A stretch of DNA of 40,494 bases from Flavobacteriales bacterium (lineage in GTDB: Bacteria; Bacteroidota; Bacteroidia; Flavobacteriales_F; PHOS-HE28), in the NCBI GenBank assembly GCA_017987895.1, contig JAGNSU010000022.1, positions 1-40,494 of the forward strand, in the 5' to 3' direction. The position numbers and the translations under genes were made by a program. A model generated the notes under the pieces. It was not told where the DNA came from. It was given only the letters and a program-made list of their open reading frames with translations, and made no database searches. Below, in pieces: positions 30,300 to 39,508 of this stretch. Within the stretch, counting starts at the first letter, position 1. Each line of letters begins with the position of its first letter.

Positions 30300-32669
30300 A
30301 TGCGCCGCATTTCCCATTCTCTCCTCCCGCTCGGTATGCTGATCGGATCCGCCATTGCATCTACGAACGTTTCTGCCCAGACGGCCACCCCCATGGACGG
30401 CCTCTGGATCCCCAACGGGCCTGTACACGCCATCGCGCGCGATGCCAACAATGTGTACGTGGGCGGTGAATTCTCTGAAGTGAACGCGTGCCTCCCGTAC
30501 GGCATCGCATTGGATCATACCACGGCCCAGCACTTGTCCGATCATGCGAAACCCAACGGCTTGGTGCGTGCCGCGATCGCGGATGGCACTGGTGGTTGGT
30601 TCATCGGTGGTGAATTCCAAAAGGTCGGCACCGAGAACCGCGACCAGATCGCGCGCATCAACGCGGATGGAACGCTGAACCCGTGGGTACCGAGCGTGGA
30701 CATACTCACCGGCAGCGTGCATGCCTTATTGCTCTCCGGCGATACGCTGTTCGTTGGTGGTACGGAGGACATCCATACGTACAGCGTAAGTACGGGCGTG
30801 CTGCTCAGCTGGTCACCTTCCATCAATGGCGGCCCGGTGTATTGCATGGCGAAGCAGGGCCCTGTGTTGTACTTCGGCGGCCAGTTCAACACGGTGAACG
30901 GCGAGCCGCGCGACAACTTGGCGGCGGTGAACACCTCTACGGGTTTCATCACACTTTGGGATCCGGGTGCATCGGGGGTGAATGTGCAAGCGTTGGCCAT
31001 CAACGCGAACACCATCTATGCGACGGGCATGTTCAACTACCTCGGTGGTCAGGCGCGTGCCGGCCTCGGCGCGGTGGACAATGTCTTCGGCATTGCTACC
31101 TCTTGGGCGCCGGGATCGGTCGGCGGCTATGCGTTGGCGATCAGCAATGGGCGCTTGTTCCTGGGCGGAACCTTCAACACGCTTGACGGGCAACCGCGGC
31201 AGGGCCTGGCATCGTTCGATGCCGCCACTGGTGTGTTGGACGCATGGGCCCCTGACGTGGACTATCTCGTCCGGTCCATCACCCTGCATGATACCCTGCT
31301 CTATGCCGGAGGCGACTTCGATATGGTGGGCGGTGTGTCCCATCCGTGGATCGCGGCGGTGCACATCAACTCGGGCGTGGCAACGCCGTGGGCGCCGTTG
31401 GAGATGAATGGGTCCGTACACGCAGTGTGCGCACAGCAGGGCGGTGTGTACGCAGGTGGCGAGTTCACCACCATGGGCAACATCGCCCGCGACAATTTGG
31501 TGGCCTTCGATGCGATCACGGGTGAACCGACCGCTTGGGATCCGGACCCCAACTCCGTGGTGCGTACCCTGGATGTTGGCAATGGTGCCGTGCATGTGGG
31601 TGGTGATTTCACCAGCATCGGTGGGCAACCCCGCGCCAACCTCGCGGCGATCGATGTCGCGACAGGTCTCGCTACGGCGTGGGATCCGGGCGTGAACGGT
31701 CCCGTGCATCGGTCGTTCCTGGTGGGGAACACACTTTATCTATCCGGGAACTTCAGTAGCGTGGGGGGGCAACAACGCGTTCTGGCCGGTGCAGTCGATG
31801 TTCCCACTGGGCTGGCCACACCGTGGAACCCGTTGCCGAACGCCGAGATCAACGCGTTCGCATCGGATGGGAGCGTGATCTGGGTGGGCGGTTCATTCCT
31901 GCACTTCAACGGAACGGTGCGGCAGGCCATCGCCGCCTTGGACCCGATCACCGGACTGCCGAACGCGTGGGAGCAATCGGACATTACGTTGGTGAGCGCG
32001 CTGGCCGTGAACAACAACACACTGTATGTGGGCGGCTGGTTCCAAACGGCATGGCCTGATGTGCGCGACAATCTCGTTGCAATGGATGCCACCACAGCGG
32101 CCATCTTGCCCTGGAACCCTTCGGCGAGCCATTGGGTGAAGTGCATGGTGCTGACCGACAACATCATTTATGTGGGTGGCGACTTCACCTATTTCGGTAC
32201 GGGCCCGGTGGTGGACCGCGATCATTTCGGCGCCATCGATGCCACCACTGGCGAGATCCTGGATTGGGCACCTGGCTTCGACGAGAATGTGGAGGTGATC
32301 AATGCCTCCCTGGATGCCGTCTACATGGGCGGGAACTTCACCAGCGTGGAGTCCCACGTCAAACGGAGCCTGGCGGGATACGGCATCGATCTCTCTACTG
32401 GATCGATATCACCGGATCATCAAAGCGGGCCGGATGAACTGTGCGTTTGGCCGAACCCGACGAACGGCACGTGCTCGATCATCCTGAGCGATCGCCTGTG
32501 GGACTCGACCATTCGTGTTCGCAACGCAACGGGACATCTTTTATCCACACAACGCGCCACCGGGATAGGTGGAACAACGATCGAGGTCGGCACCGGACCG
32601 GGCGTGTACTTGATCGAGGTTATAGCCGCGAACGGGGAGCGGCTGGCCCAACGCGTTGTGAAAGACTGA
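30300..32669 (+). CDS. Secreted delta-60-like propeller protein, T9SS sorted
   Basis: The 789-residue product has a signal peptide (LLPLGMLIGSAIASTNVSAQ). About fifteen repeats of 45 residues follow with the pattern 'AW.P...G.V......NTLY.GGDF..VGGQPR..LAAIDA.TG' (PVYCMAKQGPVLYFGGQFNT, VRTLDVGNGAVHVGGDFTSI, PVHRSFLVGNTLYLSGNFSS), probably two propellers. The C-terminus is a T9SS type A sorting domain (CVWPNPTNGTCSIILSD ... VRNATGHLLSTQRATG ... GPGVYLIEVIAANGERLAQR). The protein is exported to the cell surface or medium. No catalytic residues are apparent. Confidence 0.9.
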   Translation: MRRISHSLLPLGMLIGSAIASTNVSAQTATPMDGLWIPNGPVHAIARDANNVYVGGEFSEVNACLPYGIALDHTTAQHLSDHAKPNGLVRAAIADGTGGWFIGGEFQKVGTENRDQIARINADGTLNPWVPSVDILTGSVHALLLSGDTLFVGGTEDIHTYSVSTGVLLSWSPSINGGPVYCMAKQGPVLYFGGQFNTVNGEPRDNLAAVNTSTGFITLWDPGASGVNVQALAINANTIYATGMFNYLGGQARAGLGAVDNVFGIATSWAPGSVGGYALAISNGRLFLGGTFNTLDGQPRQGLASFDAATGVLDAWAPDVDYLVRSITLHDTLLYAGGDFDMVGGVSHPWIAAVHINSGVATPWAPLEMNGSVHAVCAQQGGVYAGGEFTTMGNIARDNLVAFDAITGEPTAWDPDPNSVVRTLDVGNGAVHVGGDFTSIGGQPRANLAAIDVATGLATAWDPGVNGPVHRSFLVGNTLYLSGNFSSVGGQQRVLAGAVDVPTGLATPWNPLPNAEINAFASDGSVIWVGGSFLHFNGTVRQAIAALDPITGLPNAWEQSDITLVSALAVNNNTLYVGGWFQTAWPDVRDNLVAMDATTAAILPWNPSASHWVKCMVLTDNIIYVGGDFTYFGTGPVVDRDHFGAIDATTGEILDWAPGFDENVEVINASLDAVYMGGNFTSVESHVKRSLAGYGIDLSTGSISPDHQSGPDELCVWPNPTNGTCSIILSDRLWDSTIRVRNATGHLLSTQRATGIGGTTIEVGTGPGVYLIEVIAANGERLAQRVVKD

Positions 32670-32878
32670 GAGCCGCATCGCCCGTTTCCCGCCGCGAGGA
32701 AGAGAAGTGTCCGCCTTGTCACTTTTTCATCGCCGCTGAAATATCGACAGCGCCACACTCGGCGGGTTTCTAAAATTTGTTCAACGCCCCGAACAAGTTG
32801 TCAGCTTTCGGGCACTGGTATCGTGTTTGAGCGCGGGGATGCGCCCCCGACCACGTGGCCGGGGTAAATCGAAAAACA

Positions 32879-33325
32879 ATGACACTTGTGAAGTACAAGA
32901 GTGCGCCGGTGAGCACAGCTTCCCCGGTGGACCGCCTGGCCAGCGAGATCTTCGGCCCCAACATCGCCCGCCTGTTCGGGAGTGATGGGCTCATGGATCA
33001 CAGCCCTCGTGTGAACATCGTGGAAGGTCCTGAGGAGTTCCGCCTGGAGATGCAGGCCCCGGGCTTCGACAAGAAGGACCTGAAGGTCGAAATGGTGGAT
33101 GACACGCTCACCATCCGCGGCGAGCACACCGAGGAGCAGCAGAACGAGGAGACCCGATGGACACGCCGGGAGTTCAGCCGCGCGGCCTTCGAGCGCAGCT
33201 TCGTGATGCCCCAGAGCGTGAAGGCCGATGCCATCAAGGCCGAGTATGTGAACGGCGTGCTCCAGCTCACCATCCCCAAGAGCGAGGAGGCCAAGCCGAA
33301 GACGCGGCAGATCAGCATCCGCTGA
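32879..33325 (+). CDS. Hsp20 / alpha-crystallin small heat shock protein
   Basis: The 148-residue product is an ATP-independent holdase that binds unfolding proteins. The alpha-crystallin domain runs from about residue 40: PRVNIVEGPEEFRLEMQAPG, FDKKDLKVEMVDDTLTIRGE, RREFSRAAFERSFVMPQSVK and the conserved end AEYVNGVLQLTIPK (A.y..GvL.l..PK). The N-terminal arm mentions VDRLASEIFGPNIARLFG. The ATG at 32879 lies after a short A-rich leader (GAAAAACA), typical of Bacteroidota translation starts. A strong hairpin terminator follows at 33366. Confidence 0.93.
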   Translation: MTLVKYKSAPVSTASPVDRLASEIFGPNIARLFGSDGLMDHSPRVNIVEGPEEFRLEMQAPGFDKKDLKVEMVDDTLTIRGEHTEEQQNEETRWTRREFSRAAFERSFVMPQSVKADAIKAEYVNGVLQLTIPKSEEAKPKTRQISIR

Positions 33326-33365
33326 ACCGGCAAAGGGCCGGTGATCGGCCCGGAGCGAAGGAAGA

Positions 33366-33400
33366 GCGCCGTCCACGATACGGTGGACGGCGCTTCTTCC
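33366..33400 (+). terminator. Hairpin terminator after hsp20
   Basis: GCGCCGTCCAC (33366) pairs perfectly with GTGGACGGCGC (33383) around a six-base loop, followed by TTCTTCC. It lies 40 bases downstream of the Hsp20 stop. Confidence 0.75.
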
Positions 33401-33427
33401 GCCAACGAACCTCAAACCCGATGAGCG

Positions 33428-34030
33428 ATGACAACCAAGAGCGCAAGCAAGGGCATGCTCGCTTGGACAGCGATCATGCTCAACCTGTCCGCTTGCAACG
33501 GACAACCGACGACCGATGGAACGACCGCATCCATCGATACCCTGGCCCAGCGCCAGGACACGCCCCAGGTGGAGGTGCGCGTGAACAAGGAGTACGACGA
33601 GCACGGCAACCTGATCGCGTTCGACTCCAGCTACTCTTCGGTATACCATGGCCGCAGCGGTGATGCCGCCTTCATGGACAGCATGTTCAAGGACTTCATG
33701 CCCGGTTTCGGCATGCGGTATCCCTTCCTGAACGACCCGGGCTTCAACAACCTGTTCTTCCCGGACAGTTCGTTCCATCAGGACTTCTTCCACGACGACT
33801 TCTTTCAGAAGCGTATGGAGACGAACCAGCGGTACATGCAACGCATGATGGAGCAGATGGACTCGCTGAAGAACCAGTACTTCCTGCGTCCGGCACCACC
33901 GTCGGAGCACCGATCCAATGGCGGCCTTCCCGGTGGGAACGCTCCGGGAAGCGCGATCACCACACCGCCACCCTCGCCGCGGGGCAGTGGGAACGATCAA
34001 CGTGGTCGTCACGAGAGCGTTGAACTATGA
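33428..34030 (+). CDS. Hypothetical lipoprotein, Phe/Met/Asp-rich
   Basis: The 200-residue product begins with a lipoprotein signal (MLAWTAIMLNLSAC, lipobox LSAC). The mature part contains VRVNKEYDEHGNLIAFDSSY and then a striking aromatic-acidic stretch (MDSMFKDFMPGFGMRYPFLN, LFFPDSSFHQDFFHDDFF). A short coiled segment (RYMQRMMEQMDSLKNQYFL) and a disordered Pro/Gly/Arg tail follow. I do not recognise the family. The Asp/Phe-rich segment could bind metal or the envelope surface. It follows the hsp20 terminator, and the next small gene starts 4 bases after its stop, so those two may form a unit. Confidence 0.7.
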   Translation: MTTKSASKGMLAWTAIMLNLSACNGQPTTDGTTASIDTLAQRQDTPQVEVRVNKEYDEHGNLIAFDSSYSSVYHGRSGDAAFMDSMFKDFMPGFGMRYPFLNDPGFNNLFFPDSSFHQDFFHDDFFQKRMETNQRYMQRMMEQMDSLKNQYFLRPAPPSEHRSNGGLPGGNAPGSAITTPPPSPRGSGNDQRGRHESVEL

Positions 34031-34034
34031 GGCC

Positions 34035-34340
34035 ATGACCGGCATTGAGGAAGCGATCATCAAGGTGTACCTGCTCCAGCGCGGATCCCTGCGCGAGCGC
34101 GCTGAAGCGATGCTGGAGCAGGCCCCTGATCGCGAAATACCGCCCACCTGGGTGGTGCCGATGGACGTACCTGCCGTTGACAAGCTGGTCGGTCGCCCGA
34201 AACCCTATCTCTACTATGACCGAAAGCGGAAGCGCTTCACCCACATCGTGCATGCGTTCGGTATAGCGCCGAAGGCATCTGAACCTGCCCGGGCATTCCC
34301 GGTGCAGCGGGTGATCACGATCCCTGAAGTGCTCGGTTGA
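34035..34340 (+). CDS. Hypothetical protein
   Basis: A 101-residue soluble protein: MTGIEEAIIKVYLLQRGSLR, ERAEAMLEQAPDREIPPTWV, DKLVGRPKPYLYYDRKRKRF, HIVHAFGIAPKASEPARAFP. A helical start is followed by a beta-rich basic half. The ATG at 34035 lies 4 bases after the previous stop; the open frame reaches further upstream inside that gene and is not protein-like there. No family is recognised. Confidence 0.6.
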   Translation: MTGIEEAIIKVYLLQRGSLRERAEAMLEQAPDREIPPTWVVPMDVPAVDKLVGRPKPYLYYDRKRKRFTHIVHAFGIAPKASEPARAFPVQRVITIPEVLG

Positions 34341-34433
34341 CGTGAACATTCACCCGGACGATGGCGGAGATGCCGGCAACTTTGCATCGGGTTTCCGTCT
34401 TTTGTGCAGCAACCCCTTCAACACCCGCCCTCC

Positions 34434-35681
34434 ATGAAGCATCGATACGCGCTCTTTGTCTGTGCCCTGGCCCTGCACGCGGGGGTGAAGGCCCAATACT
34501 GGAACCAAAGGGCGAACCTGGCTGACACGGCATACGCACCGTACGGCTTCAGCATCGGCGACCGCGTCTTCGCGGGCAGTGGCGTGCGGACGCTGACCCC
34601 TTTCCTCGAGAACACCGGCTTCAGCGAATACCTACCCGCGAGCGACTCGTGGGAGGCCCGAACCCCTTGCCCAGGCCCCGCGCGGTATGGTGTTGGCGGC
34701 TTCAGCGTGAACGGCAAAGGCTATGTGGCCTGTGGGTGGAGCGGTAGCCCAGCGACCCCGCTCAACGACGTATGGGAGTATGATCCTACGGCCGATGCGT
34801 GGACACAGAAGAGCGACTTTCCGGGAAGCGCGCGCTATTCCTGCGTTTCTGTGGCTACCAGTACGAAGGCCTACATCGGCTTGGGCCATGCGACCTGGCT
34901 GAACGATTGGTGGGAATACGACCCTTCTGCCGATATCTGGACACAGCGCGCCAGCCTGCCCGGGATGGGTCGGGCCGCCTGTGGGGCTTTCGTGATCGAT
35001 GACGAGGTGTACGTCACCGTCGGCTCGCGCGATGTGACGAGCACGACGGCCACCTTCCTCATGGACCTGTACAAGTATTCTCCCACCTCTGATTCTTGGA
35101 CGGCGCTCGCTCCATTCCCCGCAGCGGGACGGTCCGGGCCGTACAGTTTCAGCTTCGGCGGCGTGGGCTACGTGATATGCGGCTCCGGCGGCGACGAGAA
35201 CGCGCACGAGGTGTTCAACGATGCGTGGGCCTATCGCCCCGAGACGGACCAGTGGTACCAGCTCGGTCTCTTCCCCGGCATCCCGATGTGCGCGGGCTTC
35301 GCGTGTTCCACCAGTAGCACCTGCTACATCGGTGCCGGTTCCACCGCGATCGATAGCTCGTCCTGGGTGGCTTCCGAACTGACCGATGCGTTCTGGGAAT
35401 ACCAGCCCGCCGGGCTCATCGGTCTGGAAGAACTACCGGGCGAAAAGGAGATCCATGTGCTTGCGGATGGCGAAGGCGTGCAGGTGCGATGGTCGGCCTC
35501 TTTGCGCCCGGATGCGTTGCAGCTTCTCGACGTGCGCGGCCGGGCGGTGCGCACCGAGCGGCTGAACAACGGCGCGTCGCGATCGCGCTTGATGACGGCG
35601 GATCTCACGAGCGGCCTGTACGTGGTACGGGTCACCGGAGCGGACTTCGCGGTACAGGAGAAAGTGATGCTGGTGCGCTGA
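34434..35681 (+). CDS. Secreted Kelch-repeat propeller protein, T9SS sorted
   Basis: The 415-residue product has a signal peptide (HRYALFVCALALHAGVKAQ). Six or so Kelch repeats follow with 'YDP..D.W...A.FPG.AR' (NDVWEYDPTADAWTQKSDFP, DWWEYDPSADIWTQRASLPG, DLYKYSPTSDSWTALAPFPA, DAWAYRPETDQWYQLGLFPG) and glycine-rich returns such as VGGFSVNGKGYVACGW. The end is a short T9SS type A sorting domain (LQLLDVRGRAVRTERL ... LTSGLYVVRVTGADFAVQEK). It is a surface or secreted propeller; no galactose-oxidase copper ligands can be identified. The WG-repeat gene starts 4 bases after its stop. Confidence 0.9.
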   Translation: MKHRYALFVCALALHAGVKAQYWNQRANLADTAYAPYGFSIGDRVFAGSGVRTLTPFLENTGFSEYLPASDSWEARTPCPGPARYGVGGFSVNGKGYVACGWSGSPATPLNDVWEYDPTADAWTQKSDFPGSARYSCVSVATSTKAYIGLGHATWLNDWWEYDPSADIWTQRASLPGMGRAACGAFVIDDEVYVTVGSRDVTSTTATFLMDLYKYSPTSDSWTALAPFPAAGRSGPYSFSFGGVGYVICGSGGDENAHEVFNDAWAYRPETDQWYQLGLFPGIPMCAGFACSTSSTCYIGAGSTAIDSSSWVASELTDAFWEYQPAGLIGLEELPGEKEIHVLADGEGVQVRWSASLRPDALQLLDVRGRAVRTERLNNGASRSRLMTADLTSGLYVVRVTGADFAVQEKVMLVR

Positions 35682-35685
35682 GGCC

Positions 35686-36570
35686 TTGCGCAACCTGCTC
35701 TTCGCGACTTGGACGCTGGCAGCCCTCACCGGTTGCACGTCTCGCCACGTCGATCACGCGCAGCAGGAGGGCACCCATTCCGTTGTTGACACGCCGGCCA
35801 TGAGCTACGCCAAAGTGCATCCTGCGAACGCGGAAGGCTTCGCGAAAGTCTCGCGAGGCGATGGCGAGACCTGCGCCGAAGGCATCATCGACGCGAAGGG
35901 CGTGGAGATCATTCCGCCGCGCACCAGCATGCTTGTGGACGACATTTCCGGGTACACCGCCCTGGTGCGGAACGGTCGCGAGCACCTCTTCGTGGATCTG
36001 GGCAACGGGCCGGTCGACACGAACTTGTTCACCACTACGAAAGGCTACCAGTACGCGGAACCATTCCGCTGCGGCCGCGCGATGGTGCAGGTGGATGACC
36101 GTCGCTTTTACATCGATATCGAGGGCAACCAACTTTTCGATGCGACCTACGATCACGCCGAGACGTTCCACCACGACCGTGCGATGGTGAAGGAGGGCGA
36201 GCACTACCGGATCATCGACACCGAGGGTAAGACCGTGGCGCGGATGACCTACGACCAGGTGAGCCCGCAGAGCCCGTGGTGTTGGCAGGTCACGCGCATC
36301 AACGACGATATGTATTGGAGCGGCTTCGTGGACCTCAACGGCAAGGAGCTGACGCCACTGGTCTACGATGAGGTGGGTTATTACGATCCCGAAGTGAAGC
36401 GCATCCGCGTGGGAAAGGGGGATAAGTTCGGTTTCCTCGATGAGCACGCGCGCGAAGTGATCCCCGTGCAGTACGAGTACGCCGAGATCTTCGACAAGGG
36501 GAAGGCGCGTGTGATGCTGAACGGTCGGGAGTTGTTCATCGATCCGGACGGGAAGGAGGTGGCGGAATAG
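35686..36570 (+). CDS. WG-repeat lipoprotein
   Basis: The 294-residue product starts at a TTG directly followed by a lipoprotein signal (LLFATWTLAALTGC). Six to seven WG-type repeats of 35-40 residues follow: AKVSRGDGETCAEGIIDAKG, VEIIPPRTSMLVDDISGYTA, GRAMVQVDDRRFYIDIEGNQ, DRAMVKEGEHYRIIDTEGKT, SGFVDLNGKELTPLVYDEVG, DKFGFLDEHAREVIPVQYEY, GKARVMLNGRELFIDPDGKE. WG repeats form beta-rich surface domains of unknown ligand. The TTG start is supported by the immediate lipoprotein signal and by its position 4 bases after the Kelch gene stop, so the two genes form an operon. Confidence 0.85.
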   Translation: MRNLLFATWTLAALTGCTSRHVDHAQQEGTHSVVDTPAMSYAKVHPANAEGFAKVSRGDGETCAEGIIDAKGVEIIPPRTSMLVDDISGYTALVRNGREHLFVDLGNGPVDTNLFTTTKGYQYAEPFRCGRAMVQVDDRRFYIDIEGNQLFDATYDHAETFHHDRAMVKEGEHYRIIDTEGKTVARMTYDQVSPQSPWCWQVTRINDDMYWSGFVDLNGKELTPLVYDEVGYYDPEVKRIRVGKGDKFGFLDEHAREVIPVQYEYAEIFDKGKARVMLNGRELFIDPDGKEVAE

Positions 36571-36796
36571 TATGTTCTAGAGATCCTTCACGTCGGGGTC
36601 CGGCTAAGGCACCAGCGGCAACTTTCACGGCTTTCACCGTCTTATTCCAGGTGCTTGGGGGACGGGATGCGCATTGTTGGTATCCCTCTTGAGCTCCCTC
36701 GTGCGCCGAATTGTTCCCTTCTGAACGATGCACCTTCGAGAACACGCAGTACCTATGTACCCCTGCCTCCCTATGGCCCCCACGACATCCTCTCCC

Positions 36797-37063
36797 ATGG
36801 TGACCATCAAGTTGAAACTGATCGGTATGGATCGGGCTGTGAACCCGGACTTCCTGGAAGCGATCCAACGCACCAACGAGGACGCCCGGACCATCGCCGA
36901 TCGCTACGAAAGGGCAGGGCCCTTCGCCTGCGCGGAGCATCCGGACGCACAACCGAGCATCGAGATCTCCGCGATCTTCCAGTCCTCGGTGAAAGTGCGG
37001 AAGGTGAAGTTCTGCTGCCAAGCACTGGCCGATCAGGTCGAGGAGCGCATGGCGCGGACCTAG
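36797..37063 (+). CDS. Hypothetical small Cys-containing protein
   Basis: An 88-residue protein (MVTIKLKLIGMDRAVNPD, FLEAIQRTNEDARTIADRYE, FACAEHPDAQPSIEISAIFQ, KVRKVKFCCQALADQVEERM). The pairing of CAEHP with a later FCC is typical of a small Bacteroidota family in which the cysteines and His may bind a metal. The start at 36797 is favoured by the beta strand VTIKLKLIG at once following. The region 36571-36796 before it shows nothing else. The function is unknown. Confidence 0.65.
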   Translation: MVTIKLKLIGMDRAVNPDFLEAIQRTNEDARTIADRYERAGPFACAEHPDAQPSIEISAIFQSSVKVRKVKFCCQALADQVEERMART

Positions 37064-37467
37064 TGCCGACGGTGACCGAGCAGCGGTCTAGGTATGGCAC
37101 CGGGTGACCGGAGTATCCTGTGGGCGGGCCCCGAACAGAATATCCGCAATGGTGCGATAGGGATAGGGCACGCGCATGGGCGTGACCAGTTCACTCCTCG
37201 TGCGGGTCTGCGATCGCATGGGCCCACGGTAAACAACGCAAAGGCTGAGAGCGATAAGTACAAGGCAACAACGGGGGGTGTTGGGTCGCGTCATAAGGCT
37301 GCGTTTCCCAGCCAAGTTCATCGACCGTTCCTGATCCAGACCGCAAAGACCGGGGAACGGTCCGGCGCCACAGAGCACCGTAGTGCTTAGGGCCGGACGG
37401 TGCCGCGCGTATGTCCAACTCAGACCGCGTTCCACATGGGCACCCAAGGACCCTTCGCCATGAACGC
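37064..37467. other. Gene-free interval
   Basis: No convincing reading frame is seen on either strand: the candidates are low in hydrophobic residues and mutually overlapping. It may hold the untranslated end of the small gene on its left. I see no strong repeat or promoter pattern. Confidence 0.5.
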
Positions 37468-37497
37468 CGAAGCCCCGGGACCGGTCCCGGGGCTTCG
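37468..37497 (-). terminator. Perfect 15-bp palindrome, terminator of the UnbV gene
   Basis: CGAAGCCCCGGGACC is followed without loop by GGTCCCGGGGCTTCG, 15 bases after the stop of the minus-strand gene at 37513. It shares the AAGCCCCGG core with the hairpin at 14860, so it looks like a recurrent terminator form of this genome. Confidence 0.65.
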
Positions 37498-37512
37498 CGT
37501 GAGCTTCTGGTC

Positions 37513-39477
37513 CTAGCGCTTGGTGAATTTCGCGCGTCGTGGTCCTTCTTTGGAGGTGATCTCCAGGATGTACGTTCCGCTCGGTAGTGAGGACACGTCG
37601 ACCTGGTCGTTGCGTAGTGTGGTGGAAAGTACCTGCTTGCCTGCTGCGTCGAGTATGGCGACGCGCGAATTGGAGGACCCGCTCATGGAATGGACATACA
37701 GCACGTCCTGCACCGGGTTCGGGTGGATGGATAGTTCGTTGGCACCGATCTCCGCCATCCCTACCGTAGTAGAGCCTTCGATGATGTTCAAGGTGTCGTC
37801 GATGGTCGGAGCAGGGATCACGTCCACCAAGCCCGAGGGCCAGTGAACGGCCACCTGCGTCACAGCGGTATCGGTACCCAGGCCGAAGTGTGCGGTCAGG
37901 CTGCTCATGTATGAGAACCCATCGCCGCTGCGCACCTCGCGGATCTGCGTGCCCAATGCGCTCACAACTTCCACACGGGCGCCGATCCCGTTCCGATTGC
38001 CCACCGTTCCGATGGTGTTCACCTTGAGGTAGTGGTTGTCATTGCCGTTGTTCATGTACACGGTCGAACCGTTGACGATGTCCAGGAAGCCATCATTGTT
38101 CAGGTCGCCGATGGGACCATTGCCCGGCTGGATCAGCACCGGAGCGAAGGTCAGGTCGCCGTTGTTCCGCATGAGCGAGCCGCCGCCGAGGATGTCCAGC
38201 CAACCATCGTTGTCGAAGTCGTGCGTGGTGAACTCAATGCTGGATCCGGTGTACGTGTCGAAACCCGATCCCGGGGTGATATTGACGAACGACCCGAGGT
38301 CGTTGCGCATCAGCTTGTGATAGTCGCCGGTGCTGGTGCCCACCATCACGTCCATGTCCCCATCGTTGTCATAGTCACCCCATGCGGAGCTCCAGCTCTG
38401 CTGGCCGTCGTTCAACCCCAGGGCGGGTGCGATGTCCGTGAAAGTGCCATCGCCGTTGTTGCGGTAAAGGATGTCCACTTCATCACATCCGCACTTGGCT
38501 ACGAAGAGATCCGGATCGCCATCATTGTCATAGTCGGTCCAGAGCGAACCATAGTTGCCGCAGGTCTCTCCCAATCCTCCCTGATGGTAGGTGAGGGTGC
38601 CCGTCCCATCGTTGGTGTAGTACACGTTGGCGTCCACATCGTGGCAGCTGAAGGCGTCGAGATGTCCATCGCTATCCAGGTCCACCATATTGGTGCGTTG
38701 GCAGAAAACGTATTGCGGGAAGGACACCTCGGTGAAAGCGGTGCCTGTACCATTGGCCATCATAAAGGTGACGCCGCTCCCCCCACCGTACATCAGGTCG
38801 TTGAACCCATTGTCGTCCAGGTCGCCTGCGGCGATGCTCCAGGAGGCATCATTGTCCGCCGGGGTCGTGGTGATGTTCATTGGCAGGAACCCGCCGCCCG
38901 ACTGCTGGTGGTTGATGTTGACCACAGTGGCGGTGGTGGAGACCACATCGTCCAGGAAGTCCCCGTTCATGTCCACTACGCAATTGGCATAGCCCACGGT
39001 AGTGATGGGCTGCGGGGTGAAGCCGGAGGGGCCCACCAGTGGAGGGCCGACCGAAAGCTGGAAGCTGAAACCATCGGTCTCCCATCGGTCATCGAAAGCG
39101 ATGTGGTAGGTAACACCCGCCGTCACGTTCACCGTGGCCACGGTGAGATAGCCGGATCCCGAATCATCATCGCCGCCCACGCATGTCAGGTTCGCACAGC
39201 CCCCACTATAGATATGCACGCGCGTGTCCCGGCCGGCGTTCACCGGCAGGTCCGTGCTTACCGTGAGCGCGGTATCCTGCGATGGGGTATAGGTATACCA
39301 CTCCCCCATGGTCGCGTTCACACCGCTCCCGTCGCAGATGGGGAACGGGGCCTGGGTGCCATCGATCACAGCCACCACGTAGGTGCCCGTCCCGACCGGT
39401 AGTGCGGTGGCACATTGGTTCTGGCCATGCACGTTCAGGGCAACGGTGCTTGCCAACGACAAGAGGATCTTCTTCAT
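37513..39477 (-). CDS. Secreted FG-GAP/ASPIC-UnbV protein, T9SS sorted (paralog 1)
   Basis: The 654-residue product has a signal peptide (ILLSLASTVALNVHGQ) and an N-terminal beta-sandwich (residues 20-150, with GEWYTYTPSQDTALTVSTDL and CVGGDDDSGSGYLTVATVNV). A series of FG-GAP/VCBS calcium-type repeats follows (NCVVDMNGDFLDDVVS, GDLDDNGFNDLMYGG, VDLDSDGHLDAFSCHD, DYDNDGDPDLFVAKCGCDEV, DYDNDGDMDVMVGTS). Next is an ASPIC/UnbV domain (GNRNGIGARVEVVSALGTQI, REVRSGDGFSYMSSLTAHFG, HWPSGLVDVIPAP), then a T9SS type A sorting domain (ELSIHPNPVQDVLYVHSMSG ... VSSLPSGTYILEITSKEG). A closely similar gene precedes it by 31 bases. Confidence 0.92.
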   Translation of the reverse strand: MKKILLSLASTVALNVHGQNQCATALPVGTGTYVVAVIDGTQAPFPICDGSGVNATMGEWYTYTPSQDTALTVSTDLPVNAGRDTRVHIYSGGCANLTCVGGDDDSGSGYLTVATVNVTAGVTYHIAFDDRWETDGFSFQLSVGPPLVGPSGFTPQPITTVGYANCVVDMNGDFLDDVVSTTATVVNINHQQSGGGFLPMNITTTPADNDASWSIAAGDLDDNGFNDLMYGGGSGVTFMMANGTGTAFTEVSFPQYVFCQRTNMVDLDSDGHLDAFSCHDVDANVYYTNDGTGTLTYHQGGLGETCGNYGSLWTDYDNDGDPDLFVAKCGCDEVDILYRNNGDGTFTDIAPALGLNDGQQSWSSAWGDYDNDGDMDVMVGTSTGDYHKLMRNDLGSFVNITPGSGFDTYTGSSIEFTTHDFDNDGWLDILGGGSLMRNNGDLTFAPVLIQPGNGPIGDLNNDGFLDIVNGSTVYMNNGNDNHYLKVNTIGTVGNRNGIGARVEVVSALGTQIREVRSGDGFSYMSSLTAHFGLGTDTAVTQVAVHWPSGLVDVIPAPTIDDTLNIIEGSTTVGMAEIGANELSIHPNPVQDVLYVHSMSGSSNSRVAILDAAGKQVLSTTLRNDQVDVSSLPSGTYILEITSKEGPRRAKFTKR

Positions 39478-39508
39478 GCGTTCGGTAAAATTGGAAGGGA
39501 CCGCCCCG

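Noticed and set aside
37088..37447. 119-aa minus-strand frame
   Set aside because: No hydrophobic core, no start context and no resemblance to a family; treated as gene-free.
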